DNA of 64,000 bases from Sporosarcina globispora. Its GTDB lineage: Bacteria > Bacillota > Bacilli > Bacillales > Cytobacillaceae. The position numbers were made by a program, and so were the translations under genes. The notes under the pieces are model-generated. The model saw only the letters and a list, made by a program, of their open reading frames with translations. It did no database searches and was not told where the DNA came from. The stretch is taken from NCBI RefSeq assembly GCF_001274725.1, contig NZ_LGUF01000007.1, positions 2,414,352 through 2,478,351 on the forward strand, read 5' to 3'. Below are positions 24,744 through 32,627 of the stretch, one piece after another (the first letter of the stretch is position 1; each line of letters opens with the position of its first letter).

Positions 24744-24941
24744 AGGATATCCCTCCAATTGAGGGCAGTCCTACTCCATGCCAAATAGAGCCATCGGTCC
24801 ACCCTCGAAATTTTTTATTATGCTGCTAAAAAATTTCGGGGTGGGAATCGAACCCACTAGAACCAGATAACTGGTGGCGCACCATTTGCCTTCCCTATTA
24901 CTATCGTTTCCGATATTTGATTGTCTGTCATAAAGTATCAA
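24744..24941 (-). promoter_or_regulatory. Switch-like structured 5' leader of the acetyltransferase gene
   Basis: Read on the minus strand. A TTGATA/AAATAT promoter with 17-base spacing (24941-24913) is followed by a hairpin ACCAG-TTAT-CTGGT. Next is a tRNA T-arm-like hairpin GTGGG-TTCGATT-CCCAC (24857-24841). A long hairpin 24844-24799 pairs CCACCC with GGGTGG and CGAAATTTTTTA with TAAAAAATTTCG. The last hairpin, CCCTC-AATTG-GAGGG (24765-24751), hides the ribosome site. The CCAC bases are shared by the T-arm and the long hairpin, and GAGGG of the long hairpin could pair with the CCCTC that covers the ribosome site. Mutually exclusive folds are therefore possible. Confidence 0.65.
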
Positions 24942-25056
24942 AATTTTCACTTCACTTTAGGTATAATACTAAAAAAATTTCAAAAAGGAAATAGGTTTTT
25001 TGATTATTTTTTTTACGATTTTATGTCAAATTACACCAACAAAATTCGACATGGTT

Positions 25057-26181
25057 TCAAGATTCCCTGTACACAAAATCTCCGCCTATCATTGTCCATT
25101 TCGGCTTGGAAAGAAAATGAAATGGATGATGGTTCCACAAAACTAAATCAGCATCTTTTCCCTCTTCAATGCTCCCAAGCCGGTTATCGATCCTGAGGTT
25201 TCTTGCCGGAAGAATGGTAATTCCTTCTAAGGCCTTTTGTTCTGAAAGTCCTTCCCGGACTGCGATAGCTGCACACATATTTAAATACTGAACCGGTGTG
25301 TAAGGATGATCTGTAGTGATGGAAACCTCTACACCATGTTCTGTCAGCTGCTGATAAGTTTTCCAGGTTTTGTTTTTTAATTCCACTTTGGACCGCCTTG
25401 TTAAAGTGGGCCCTACTGAAACTTTTAAATTCATCCCCTCCAATTCGCCGGCGATTAAGTGGCCCTCTGTACAATGCTCAATCCGAAGATCAAGATTAAA
25501 TTCTTCTGCAAAGCGGACAGCAGAAATGATATCGTCTGCCCTGTGAGCGTGTATCCTGACGGGTATTTCCCTCTTAAGCGCTTTTACAAGAGGAGCGAAC
25601 CTTAAAGAGTCAGGGTTCTCACATTGCAGAGCTTCATAAAAGGCTTCTCTCAGCATACCCATGATCCCCATTCTAGTAATCGACTCCTTGTTGCTGTGGC
25701 TGTGTATCCGTTTTGGATTTTCTCCAAGCGCAATCTTAAGGCCGGCTGTTTCCTGGATGATCATCTTACTGATGTTTTTTCCTGCAGTCTTAATTACAGA
25801 GGTAGTTCCTCCAATTACGTTGGCGCTTCCTGGCATGATATGTGCAGTTGTTATGCCATATTTCACAGCATCGGCAAAAGCCGGATCAAGAGGATATACA
25901 CCATCCATCGCTCTTATGTGCGGGCTTAACGGTTCAATTGTTTCATTGGCATCATTGCCTGCCCATCCGGTACCTTCATCATAAAGACCCAAATGAGTAT
26001 GGACATCTATGAAGCCTGGAAGCAGGTGATAGCTATGGCAGTCAATAATTTTTACATTTGAATCGGACTTTAAGTTCTTGCCTGTCTTTAAGATTTTTCC
26101 GTCTTCAACTAATACATCCCCATGGAAAGTGGGGGAAGTGACAGGGTAAATGATTGCGTTCTTTAATAAAATTTTCATCAC
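25057..26181 (-). CDS. Amidohydrolase (imidazolonepropionase-like family)
   Basis: The 374-residue protein has the metal-binding HTH in FIDVHTHLGLY (about residue 60), further His in IHAHRADD and IEHCTEGH, and the catalytic Asp region ITTDHPYTP (about 290). It ends with the composite beta-sandwich ARNLRIDNRLGSIEEGKDAD, then LVLWN. This is a cyclic amidohydrolase or deaminase of the imidazolonepropionase/prolidase-like group. Substrate is not known. A GTG at 26181 has better spacing to AAGGGA than the ATG three bases later. Confidence 0.88.
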   Translation of the reverse strand: MMKILLKNAIIYPVTSPTFHGDVLVEDGKILKTGKNLKSDSNVKIIDCHSYHLLPGFIDVHTHLGLYDEGTGWAGNDANETIEPLSPHIRAMDGVYPLDPAFADAVKYGITTAHIMPGSANVIGGTTSVIKTAGKNISKMIIQETAGLKIALGENPKRIHSHSNKESITRMGIMGMLREAFYEALQCENPDSLRFAPLVKALKREIPVRIHAHRADDIISAVRFAEEFNLDLRIEHCTEGHLIAGELEGMNLKVSVGPTLTRRSKVELKNKTWKTYQQLTEHGVEVSITTDHPYTPVQYLNMCAAIAVREGLSEQKALEGITILPARNLRIDNRLGSIEEGKDADLVLWNHHPFHFLSKPKWTMIGGDFVYRES

Positions 26182-26283
26182 ATGGTCTCGTCCCTTAATC
26201 CTTTAGTTTTTGCTTTATTTTACAAAAATGAAATGAATGTGTGAACATTTTTTAGATTGAAAGTGCTGAAAATTGTGATGACC

Positions 26284-26320
26284 AAATAAAAAAAAGTGTA
26301 AAATTAGAATTCTACACTTT
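26284..26320 (-). terminator. Terminator of the uppP-dedA operon
   Basis: AAAGTGTA/TACACTTT stem, with a run of T on the minus strand. Confidence 0.78.
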
Positions 26321-26344
26321 AAATTTATAAACTGCTGGGCTATG

Positions 26345-26929
26345 TTAACTTATTCGCTTTTTATAAACAAAATAGAGCAGTCCCGACCCCAGAGCGATGA
26401 CTATTATTGGCAATATAAATGGTTTAGCATACTCTTTAATATCTCTCCAGTGGTCACCAAGCTCCATTCCCAACAATAAAAAGAGGACAGTCCATGGCAC
26501 CATGGCTGCAATGGTGTACACTGTAAAAATGGGTAAAGGCATTTTTGCTATTCCCGCAGGGATTGAAATGGCGTGCCGGATTACTGGAATAAACCTGGCC
26601 GTAAAGATCACACCAGTGCCATATTTTTCAAACCATTTCTCTGATGCATCCAAATGTTTTTTTTGAATCAGCAAGTATTTTCCGTATTTATCAAGAACGG
26701 GCCTTCCGCCATATGCTCCAAGCCAGTAAAGAAATAGCTGCGCCAATGTTCCGCCTGCAATCCCTGCAAGCAGGGCACCTGCAAAATGTATGTCTCCGGT
26801 GCTGACCAAAAAGCCGCCATAGCTCAGGACAATTTCGCTTGGGATCACCTCAACCATTAAACCAAGTGCTATACCGGCATAACCCAGCTGGGAGAGTATA
26901 TCAAAAATATAGGCAATAATTTCTTCCAT
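26345..26929 (-). CDS. DedA family membrane protein
   Basis: The 194-residue protein has the DedA/SNARE-associated pattern: E-x-x-x-P-S-E in MVEVIPSEIVLSYGG (about residue 25), AGGTLAQLFLYWLG, and F-x-x-R-x-x-P-x-x-R in FTARFIPVIRHAISIPAG (about 108). DedA proteins help move lipids, including undecaprenyl phosphate, across the membrane. It lies 23 bases downstream of uppP, consistent with joint recycling of undecaprenyl phosphate. GGGGTGG precedes the ATG. Confidence 0.92.
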   Translation of the reverse strand: MEEIIAYIFDILSQLGYAGIALGLMVEVIPSEIVLSYGGFLVSTGDIHFAGALLAGIAGGTLAQLFLYWLGAYGGRPVLDKYGKYLLIQKKHLDASEKWFEKYGTGVIFTARFIPVIRHAISIPAGIAKMPLPIFTVYTIAAMVPWTVLFLLLGMELGDHWRDIKEYAKPFILPIIVIALGSGLLYFVYKKRIS

Positions 26930-26952
26930 TATAATACCACCCCATTAGAAAA

Positions 26953-27735
26953 TTAAAAAATCCCGGTCATTTGCAGGAATATAATGATGAACCCTAAAAT
27001 CCAAACGTAGACAGCAAATATCTTCAAGGATTTTCGTTTTAGAAAATTGATCATCCAAACGACCGCTGCATAGCCAAAAATAGCCGATGACAATGTTGCC
27101 ATTAGCATACTGCCAAGGGTGATAGCTTCTGTATGACCAGACATTAATTCACCAAATTGCATTACAATGCCGCCTGCAATAGCTGGAATGGACAGGAGAA
27201 AGGAAAAATAAGCAGCTGTTTCCCTATCAAGCTTTCGAAAGAGGCCTGCAGCAATGGTTAAACCTGACCTTGAGACTGCCGGAAAGATGGCGGCTGCCTG
27301 AAAGGTGCCAATAAACAAAGCATCTCCGTAACTGATGCTGTCCATCTTTTTAGCGCCTTTCTTAACCCTATCGGCAATCCAAAGAATAAATCCGGTAAAA
27401 AGGAACTCCCAGCCGATGGTAACCCCGGATTTTGATATGGATTCAAACATGTCACTCAGCACCAGGCCGACGATTACAGCTGGAAGCGTCCCCACTACTA
27501 AAAGCATCGATAGCTTGCCGAATGGCTTCTTAACCATTTGAAACAGTTCATTTTTGTAAACCACAAGGACTGCCAGCAAAGTTCCGATATGCAGCATTGT
27601 ATCAAGGAAGAGGCCTGCTTCATCCAGTCCAAACAGATGCCGCCCCAAATATAAATGGCCTGTACTGGAAATAGGCAGGAACTCTGTAAGCCCTTGAATG
27701 ATCCCCAGAATAAAAGCTTCCAGCTTTGACATCAT
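26953..27735 (-). CDS. uppP: Undecaprenyl-diphosphatase UppP (BacA type)
   Basis: The 260-residue protein with about eight membrane helices carries both UppP signatures: GIIQGLTEFLPISSTGH near residue 12 and the PAVSRSG motif near 160. It dephosphorylates undecaprenyl pyrophosphate outside the membrane to regenerate the carrier for peptidoglycan and teichoic acid synthesis. Loss gives bacitracin sensitivity. AGGAAGGTGA precedes two tandem ATGs. A TTGCAC/TATTAT promoter with 16-base spacing lies upstream. It is co-transcribed with dedA. Confidence 0.96.
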   Translation of the reverse strand: MMSKLEAFILGIIQGLTEFLPISSTGHLYLGRHLFGLDEAGLFLDTMLHIGTLLAVLVVYKNELFQMVKKPFGKLSMLLVVGTLPAVIVGLVLSDMFESISKSGVTIGWEFLFTGFILWIADRVKKGAKKMDSISYGDALFIGTFQAAAIFPAVSRSGLTIAAGLFRKLDRETAAYFSFLLSIPAIAGGIVMQFGELMSGHTEAITLGSMLMATLSSAIFGYAAVVWMINFLKRKSLKIFAVYVWILGFIIIFLQMTGIF

Positions 27736-27883
27736 CTATATATCACCTTCCTAAGCAGGTATAATAATTAGGCAGGTCAAGAGTGCAATGCCTGTCTTTA
27801 ATCATTTGTATTCAAGTTGTCCCAATCAAGAACTGGAAATTATGGTTTGTGATATGGAGACAGGGGGCAAAATATAAAATACA

Positions 27884-27909
27884 TGAAACCTTTTTTTATG
27901 TATAACGTA
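27884..27909 (+). promoter_or_regulatory. Sigma-W-type ECF promoter
   Basis: TGAAAC at 27884-27889, exactly 16 bases, then CGTA at 27906-27909. This is the consensus for sigma-W and related ECF factors of Bacillus. It lies about 50 bases before the DUF4870 gene. Confidence 0.75.
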
Positions 27910-27961
27910 AATAATATAGACGAAATCATAATATACATTGAGATTATTAGGAGGAAATAGT

Positions 27962-28300
27962 ATGAATGATTATAAGGTGCCTTCCAACGATGAAAGGCTT
28001 TTAGCAGCAGCCATTTATGTAACCAGCTTTTTTACAGCTTTTATTGGACCGCTTATCATTTGGCTCTTAAAAAAGAATGATTCGGAGTTTGTAGATTATC
28101 ATGGCAAGGAATATTTAAATTTTTTAATTTCCTATACGATTTACAGTGTAATCAGCTTAGTGCTTATGATCATCTTAATTGGGGTGATTACTATTTGGAT
28201 CGTGGGAATCCTTGCTTTTATTTTCACGATAGTAGCTGCTGTCAAAGCGTATGAGGGCAAGGAGTACAGGATACCTTTAGTTTTCAGGATTTTAAAGTGA
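27962..28300 (+). CDS. DUF4870 (Tic20-like) membrane protein
   Basis: The 112-residue protein begins MNDYKVPSNDERLLAAAIYV and has three hydrophobic helices (about 12-36, 58-80 and 82-100), with DYHGKEYLNF between the first and second, as in DUF4870 proteins. AGGAGG precedes the ATG at 27962. It has a perfect ECF-type promoter, which suggests induction by envelope stress. It is divergent from uppP, another envelope gene. A minor terminator follows. Confidence 0.85.
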   Translation: MNDYKVPSNDERLLAAAIYVTSFFTAFIGPLIIWLLKKNDSEFVDYHGKEYLNFLISYTIYSVISLVLMIILIGVITIWIVGILAFIFTIVAAVKAYEGKEYRIPLVFRILK

Positions 28301-28308
28301 TTAAACAG

Positions 28309-28339
28309 AGTCCAGGGCCGTTGCCACTGGGCTTTTTTT
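28309..28339 (+). terminator. Probable terminator
   Basis: Imperfect stem CCAG..GCC/GGGC..CTGG with a run of seven T. Confidence 0.6.
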
Positions 28340-28394
28340 AATGGATAATTAACTCTGCAGAGCTTTTAGTTGATAAAGGGCACGGGGTGATATA

Positions 28395-29396
28395 ATGAAT
28401 AGACTTGATAACAAACAAAGAATGCTCAAGCTTATGGAAATTCTAAGAGATCAGACCGATGAAGAAAATGAATATACACTGGACGATATAACCGAATGCT
28501 TTAAAAAGGAATATGGACCGGAAGTGAAATTAAACAAAAATTCAATAAGGGATGATATTGACCACTTAATTGAATCAAATTTCGATATTACCATTAACCA
28601 GGAAAAAGAGGGCATGCCAAAGTTCTACAGCCATCAATACCGTCTATTCGAGCTTTATGAATTGCGAATGCTGATCGATGCTGTTGCTTCTGCACGCTTC
28701 ATCACGAAAGATGAGACGAAACAGCTGATCCGTAAAATCAAAAAGCTGACAAGCATTCATCATGCCAAAAAGCTGCATAATGAAATTTTGATTGACTCTT
28801 CGGTAAAAAGTGAAAGTAAACTTGTCCGGCTAGCCATTAATGATTTGCATGAAGCCATTTCCGAGCGGAAAATCGTTACATTCCAATATGGCAGATATAA
28901 TCTCAACAAGGAATTTGTTTTAAGCCACAATGGAGGGCAATACAGGGTCAAGCCGCTGGCGCTCACTTGGGTAAATGATTTTTATTATTTAATAGCCTAT
29001 TACTTTGCTAAAGAAGAAATTCGCCATTATCGGATTGACCGTCTCCGCAATGTAAATATTACGGAAGAACAGTTCGCATATGAACTCTTTGATGTATCCA
29101 AGTATGTTAGCTCAACCTTTCATATGTATGCAGGCTCTGAAGAGTGGATAAAAATCCGGTTCCATAACGATCTGATCAACGTGATAATTGATAAATTCGG
29201 GCGGGATGCAGACATAAGAAAGCTTGATGAAGACCACTTCGTTTTAACAGCAAAAGCCATTGTGAGTAATGGTCTTGTCAAATGGCTCCTTAACTGGGGT
29301 AACCAGGCCAAAGTACTCTCGCCGTCCTCACTCATTGATCAAGTAACAAACGAAATCAGCAATATGATGGCTGTTTATGAAAAAGAAATGGATTAA
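28395..29396 (+). CDS. WYL-domain transcriptional regulator
   Basis: The 333-residue protein has an N-terminal HTH (about 1-70, MLKLMEILRDQTDEENEYTL), a middle helical region with LYELRMLIDAVASARFI, and a WYL domain (about 145-225) with the triplet region PLALTWVNDFYYLIAYY. A WCX-type C-terminal domain follows. Such regulators sense small ligands or nucleic acids and often control stress or defence genes. GGGGTGA precedes the ATG. No target is visible here. Confidence 0.88.
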   Translation: MNRLDNKQRMLKLMEILRDQTDEENEYTLDDITECFKKEYGPEVKLNKNSIRDDIDHLIESNFDITINQEKEGMPKFYSHQYRLFELYELRMLIDAVASARFITKDETKQLIRKIKKLTSIHHAKKLHNEILIDSSVKSESKLVRLAINDLHEAISERKIVTFQYGRYNLNKEFVLSHNGGQYRVKPLALTWVNDFYYLIAYYFAKEEIRHYRIDRLRNVNITEEQFAYELFDVSKYVSSTFHMYAGSEEWIKIRFHNDLINVIIDKFGRDADIRKLDEDHFVLTAKAIVSNGLVKWLLNWGNQAKVLSPSSLIDQVTNEISNMMAVYEKEMD

Positions 29397-29423
29397 TCCT
29401 TGCTAATTTTATTAAACTTTTGA

Positions 29424-29452
29424 AGCGCTCCATTATAGGGGTGTTTTTTTTG
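29424..29452 (+). terminator. Weak terminator after the WYL regulator
   Basis: GCGCTCC/GGGGTGT with G-T pairs then eight T. Confidence 0.5.
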
Positions 29453-29475
29453 CTTGCAAACAACTGAATTTCCAG

Positions 29476-29500
29476 TGAACGTTTTCTGAACTTGCACGTC
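29476..29500 (+). promoter_or_regulatory. ECF sigma-type promoter of yxlEFG
   Basis: TGAACG at 29476-29481, 15 bases, CGTC at 29497-29500. The AAC-to-CGT distance is 16, the standard ECF geometry, and TGAACG..CGTC resembles the sigma-Y promoter of B. subtilis as I recall it. Confidence 0.7.
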
Positions 29501-29536
29501 ATATGAATGACATAACAAATAAGGGAGGACATCATA

Positions 29537-29734
29537 ATGGAATTTATAGAAAGCATAAACTGGGCAATCCTTGCACCCATTGTCATTATTCAGCTTATTT
29601 TAATGGCCGTTGCAATTATTGACCTGGTAAAAATAGAAAAAGCAAATGGGCCAAAATGGGTATGGGCTCTAGTTATTATATTTATAAATCTGCTTGGGCC
29701 AATTATTTACTTTATTTTCGGAAGGAGAAGTTGA
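29537..29734 (+). CDS. yxlE: YxlE-like small membrane protein
   Basis: The 65-residue protein has two helices (about 8-30 and 42-61) separated by LVKIEKANGPKWVW. It matches PLDc_N-type small proteins such as YxlE and ends IYFIFGRRS. In B. subtilis YxlE is part of the sigY operon and is reported to affect sigma-Y activity. AAGGGAGG precedes the ATG. It is followed 2 bases later by the ABC ATPase gene. Confidence 0.85.
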   Translation: MEFIESINWAILAPIVIIQLILMAVAIIDLVKIEKANGPKWVWALVIIFINLLGPIIYFIFGRRS

Positions 29735-29736
29735 TT

Positions 29737-30642
29737 ATGCCGGTTGTAAGCATAACGAACCTAAAAAAGCGGTTCCAGGACCAGGAAGTAATAAAAGGTC
29801 TGGACTTCCAATTGTCTGAAGGAAAATGTATTGCTCTCCTCGGAGCAAACGGAGCAGGAAAAACAACCACACTAAAAATGCTTGCCGGCCTTATGAAGCC
29901 AGATTCCGGTTCGATTGTGTTTGAAGGGGGAGAAAAAGCGGATTTCCGAAGATTAATAGGCTATCTTCCTCAATTTCCTGTTTTTTATGAATGGATGACA
30001 GGCAAAGAATTTCTCGAATATGCCGGCCGGCTTGCAGGACTGCCCAAAGCAACAGCCAGAAACAGAGCAGAGGAGCTTTTTGAACTTACTGGTATATCTG
30101 ACGCTAAGAATCGCCGAATTGGAAAATACTCAGGAGGCATGAAGCAGCGGCTTGGCATCGCTCAGGCCATTATCCACCGTCCGAAGCTCGTCATGCTGGA
30201 TGAACCGGTTTCTGCGCTCGACCCATTTGGACGCAGAGAAGTGCTGGAGCTGATGGATAAGTTGAAAAAAGAAACAGCTATCCTGTTTTCAACTCATATC
30301 CTAAATGATGCAGAAGAGATTTGTGATGAAATATTATTTCTCCATAATGGTGAACTAGTTGAATCAGGGACATTGGCAGGCCTGAGAACTAAACATCAGC
30401 AGGCAAAGATTGACTTGGCTTTTAAAGAGAATACTCTGCAATATGCAGAAGAATTATCTCTGCTTCAGCCCTTTTCTTCAATGAAATTGGATGGAGAGTA
30501 TGCGAGCTTTTTGGTAGAGGATATAGAATATGCTAGAGAACTATTCTTAACTGAGATTATGAAACGGAACTTGCCGCTGGTTAAGTTTGAAATCAGCAGA
30601 ACGAGGCTGGAGGATGTCTTCATGAAGGTGGTGCAAAAATGA
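29737..30642 (+). CDS. yxlF: ABC transporter ATP-binding protein, YxlF-like
   Basis: The 301-residue protein has Walker A LLGANGAGKTTT near residue 35, Q-loop LPQFPVF, signature YSGGMKQRLG near 133, Walker B LVMLDEPVSALD, and the H-loop STH. A DrrA/CcmA-like C-terminal extension of about 80 residues follows. AAGGAGA precedes the ATG at 29737; the longer ORF overlaps yxlE. It pairs with the permease, overlapping it by four bases. Confidence 0.93.
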   Translation: MPVVSITNLKKRFQDQEVIKGLDFQLSEGKCIALLGANGAGKTTTLKMLAGLMKPDSGSIVFEGGEKADFRRLIGYLPQFPVFYEWMTGKEFLEYAGRLAGLPKATARNRAEELFELTGISDAKNRRIGKYSGGMKQRLGIAQAIIHRPKLVMLDEPVSALDPFGRREVLELMDKLKKETAILFSTHILNDAEEICDEILFLHNGELVESGTLAGLRTKHQQAKIDLAFKENTLQYAEELSLLQPFSSMKLDGEYASFLVEDIEYARELFLTEIMKRNLPLVKFEISRTRLEDVFMKVVQK

Positions 30643-31415
30643 ATCAATGGATGACTTTATTTAAAAAAGAAATGCTTGAAATGTCCAGAAATTTCAAATG
30701 GATATGGGTGCCTCTTACTTTTATTATGATAGCTGTAAAAGAGCCGCTGACATTATATTATATGCCTCAGATTATTGATTCTCTTGGAGGGCTGCCGGAA
30801 GGGGCAGTCATCGAGCTTCCTGTTCCATCTGCAGGTGAAGCGCTTGCTGCCAGTCTTAGCCAGTTCAATACGTTTGGGGTACTTATTATTGTTTTAATTA
30901 CAATGGGGACTATTGCTGGAGAAAGGAAAAGCGGTGTGGCGGGGCTTATACTGGTAAAACCTGTTTCATATGCCTGGTTTGTAACTGCGAAGTGGGCTAG
31001 CTCTATGATTCTCATTTGGTTTTCATATTTTTTAAGTTATTTCCTCTCTTGGTACTATGTAGGCGTATTGTTTAAATTTATTTCTTTTACGGATTTTCTC
31101 CAGTCCTTCTTTGTTAACGGTATCTGGCTTACACTTATAATAACTGTAGTAATACTGTTCAATACTTTTATGAAATCGCCTGGAGCGGTCGGATTTATCT
31201 CTATTGGCATCATAGTCATATTAAGCCTTTTGAGCAGTTCCCTCCCTCATCTGCTGGAGTGGAGTCCGGCGTTGCTGTCTGCTTATGCGAATGCTTTTAT
31301 CATGGGCAGCAATTTCCCAGATGAATTGCTGCCGAGCATCATTGTTTCTGTATTCATGATCACGCTTTCCCTGCTTGCATCAATTGCTATCTTTAAAAGA
31401 AGAGAACTTGCCTGA
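30639..31415 (+). CDS. yxlG: ABC transporter permease, YxlG-like
   Basis: The 258-residue ABC-2-type membrane protein has six hydrophobic segments and the cytoplasmic motif GTIAGERKSGVAGLIL after helix 2, typical of NosY/YxlG permeases. It begins with the ATGA overlap with yxlF. B. subtilis yxlFG are in the sigY operon; sigY, yxlC and yxlD are not present in this window. The substrate is unknown. Confidence 0.9.
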   Translation: MNQWMTLFKKEMLEMSRNFKWIWVPLTFIMIAVKEPLTLYYMPQIIDSLGGLPEGAVIELPVPSAGEALAASLSQFNTFGVLIIVLITMGTIAGERKSGVAGLILVKPVSYAWFVTAKWASSMILIWFSYFLSYFLSWYYVGVLFKFISFTDFLQSFFVNGIWLTLIITVVILFNTFMKSPGAVGFISIGIIVILSLLSSSLPHLLEWSPALLSAYANAFIMGSNFPDELLPSIIVSVFMITLSLLASIAIFKRRELA

Positions 31416-31438
31416 CTTCATGGCATGTTCTTCCCTTT
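31400..31438 (+). terminator. Terminator of yxlEFG
   Basis: GAAGA/TCTTC and GAAC/GTTC with GCC/GGC pairings around a loop, then CCCTTTTG. It overlaps the yxlG stop. Confidence 0.58.
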
Positions 31439-31509
31439 TGGGCATATTTGTATATGGAAGGTTGATATTTTGTTAGTATAGCTTTAAAAGAATGAAAGGA
31501 AGATGAACG

Positions 31510-32355
31510 GTGATCACTCAAGCGGGCCTGGTGCTAGAAGGCGGAGGAATGAGGGGAGTATACACAGCCGGGGTGCTGGAATATTTTCTGGAACAGGACT
31601 TCTATTTCCCATATGTCATTGGAGTATCAGCAGGTGCTTGCAATGCAGCTTCTTACCTATCCAAGCAAAAGGGAAGGAATAGAATTGTCAATATGGACTA
31701 TGTAACAGATCCCCGATATATTTCATGGCGGAATTACTTTAAATCACGTCAGTTTTTTGGGATGGATTTTATTTTTGATGATATCCCGAATAAACTTGTT
31801 CCATATCACTATGACGAGTTCTATAAGAATCAGTCTGAATTTGTCATCGGAACAACAGATTGCCATACTGGTGAACCGGTTTATTTCAGTAAAAATGACT
31901 ATGGCAAAGATTTGCTTAAGGTTTTAAAAGCCTCCAGTTCCTTGCCTTTTATCGCTCCAGAAGTAGATTTTAATAACAAACTTCTACTTGATGGCGGAAT
32001 CAGCGACCCTATACCAATCAAGAAAGCTCAGCAAGATGGGTTTAAAAAAAATATAGTGATTTTGACGAGAAACAGGGGATATTCCAAAAAGCCATCTAAA
32101 TTTGCTTTTATGGTCAAAAGAAAATACCCGCATTATACAGGGCTGCAAAAAGCGCTTGCGGAGCGTTTTCGGATTTATAACGAGACCCTCCGCTATGTGG
32201 AGCAGGAAGAAAAGAATGGGACAGTCCTTGTGGTCCAGCCTCAGGAACCATTAACAGTCGGGCGGATGGAACGGAATCCTCAAAAACTGGAAAAATTATA
32301 TCTGCAGGGATATGAGGATGCAAGAAAATCATTTGAAAAAATCAATCAATTTTAA
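31510..32355 (+). CDS. Patatin-like phospholipase (RssA/YjjU type)
   Basis: The 281-residue protein has the oxyanion GGGMRG at residue 11, the nucleophile elbow GVSAGA near 38 and the Asp dyad partner DGGISDPIP near 162. These are the Ser-Asp dyad of patatins. It probably hydrolyses acyl esters of phospholipids in the cytosol. The GTG at 31510 follows GGAAG. It has no signal peptide and its own terminator. Confidence 0.93.
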   Translation: MITQAGLVLEGGGMRGVYTAGVLEYFLEQDFYFPYVIGVSAGACNAASYLSKQKGRNRIVNMDYVTDPRYISWRNYFKSRQFFGMDFIFDDIPNKLVPYHYDEFYKNQSEFVIGTTDCHTGEPVYFSKNDYGKDLLKVLKASSSLPFIAPEVDFNNKLLLDGGISDPIPIKKAQQDGFKKNIVILTRNRGYSKKPSKFAFMVKRKYPHYTGLQKALAERFRIYNETLRYVEQEEKNGTVLVVQPQEPLTVGRMERNPQKLEKLYLQGYEDARKSFEKINQF

Positions 32356-32360
32356 CTAAG

Positions 32361-32389
32361 CCGTATCTATCACGATACGGTTTTTTTTT
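32361..32389 (+). terminator. Terminator of the patatin gene
   Basis: CCGTATC/GATACGG stem and eight T. Confidence 0.9.
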
Positions 32390-32627
32390 AGGAAAATAGT
32401 CTTGTCTTTTCGACATTGATGAAATAGAATGAAAAAAGTTTTCGGCTGATAATCAGGCTAATAGACCTCTGTTGATATAAAGCTTAAAGTATTTATATAA
32501 GAAAATGGGCTTTAATTAATGGTTTTTCGTCAGAGCGAAGAAGGAAAATGTCGAAATACAAAGATTGTCGGTATTTATATTTTGAATATAATAAAAATTA
32601 GAAAATATAAGGGGGTCTTAATACAAA

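Noticed and set aside
24744..24860. T-box riboswitch
   Set aside because: The AGGGTGG-ACCG match lacks one base and there is no recognisable stem I with specifier loop; the structure upstream is too short.
24841..24905. A tRNA gene
   Set aside because: Only the T-arm-like hairpin fits; there is no matching acceptor stem, D arm or anticodon arm with a 7-base loop.
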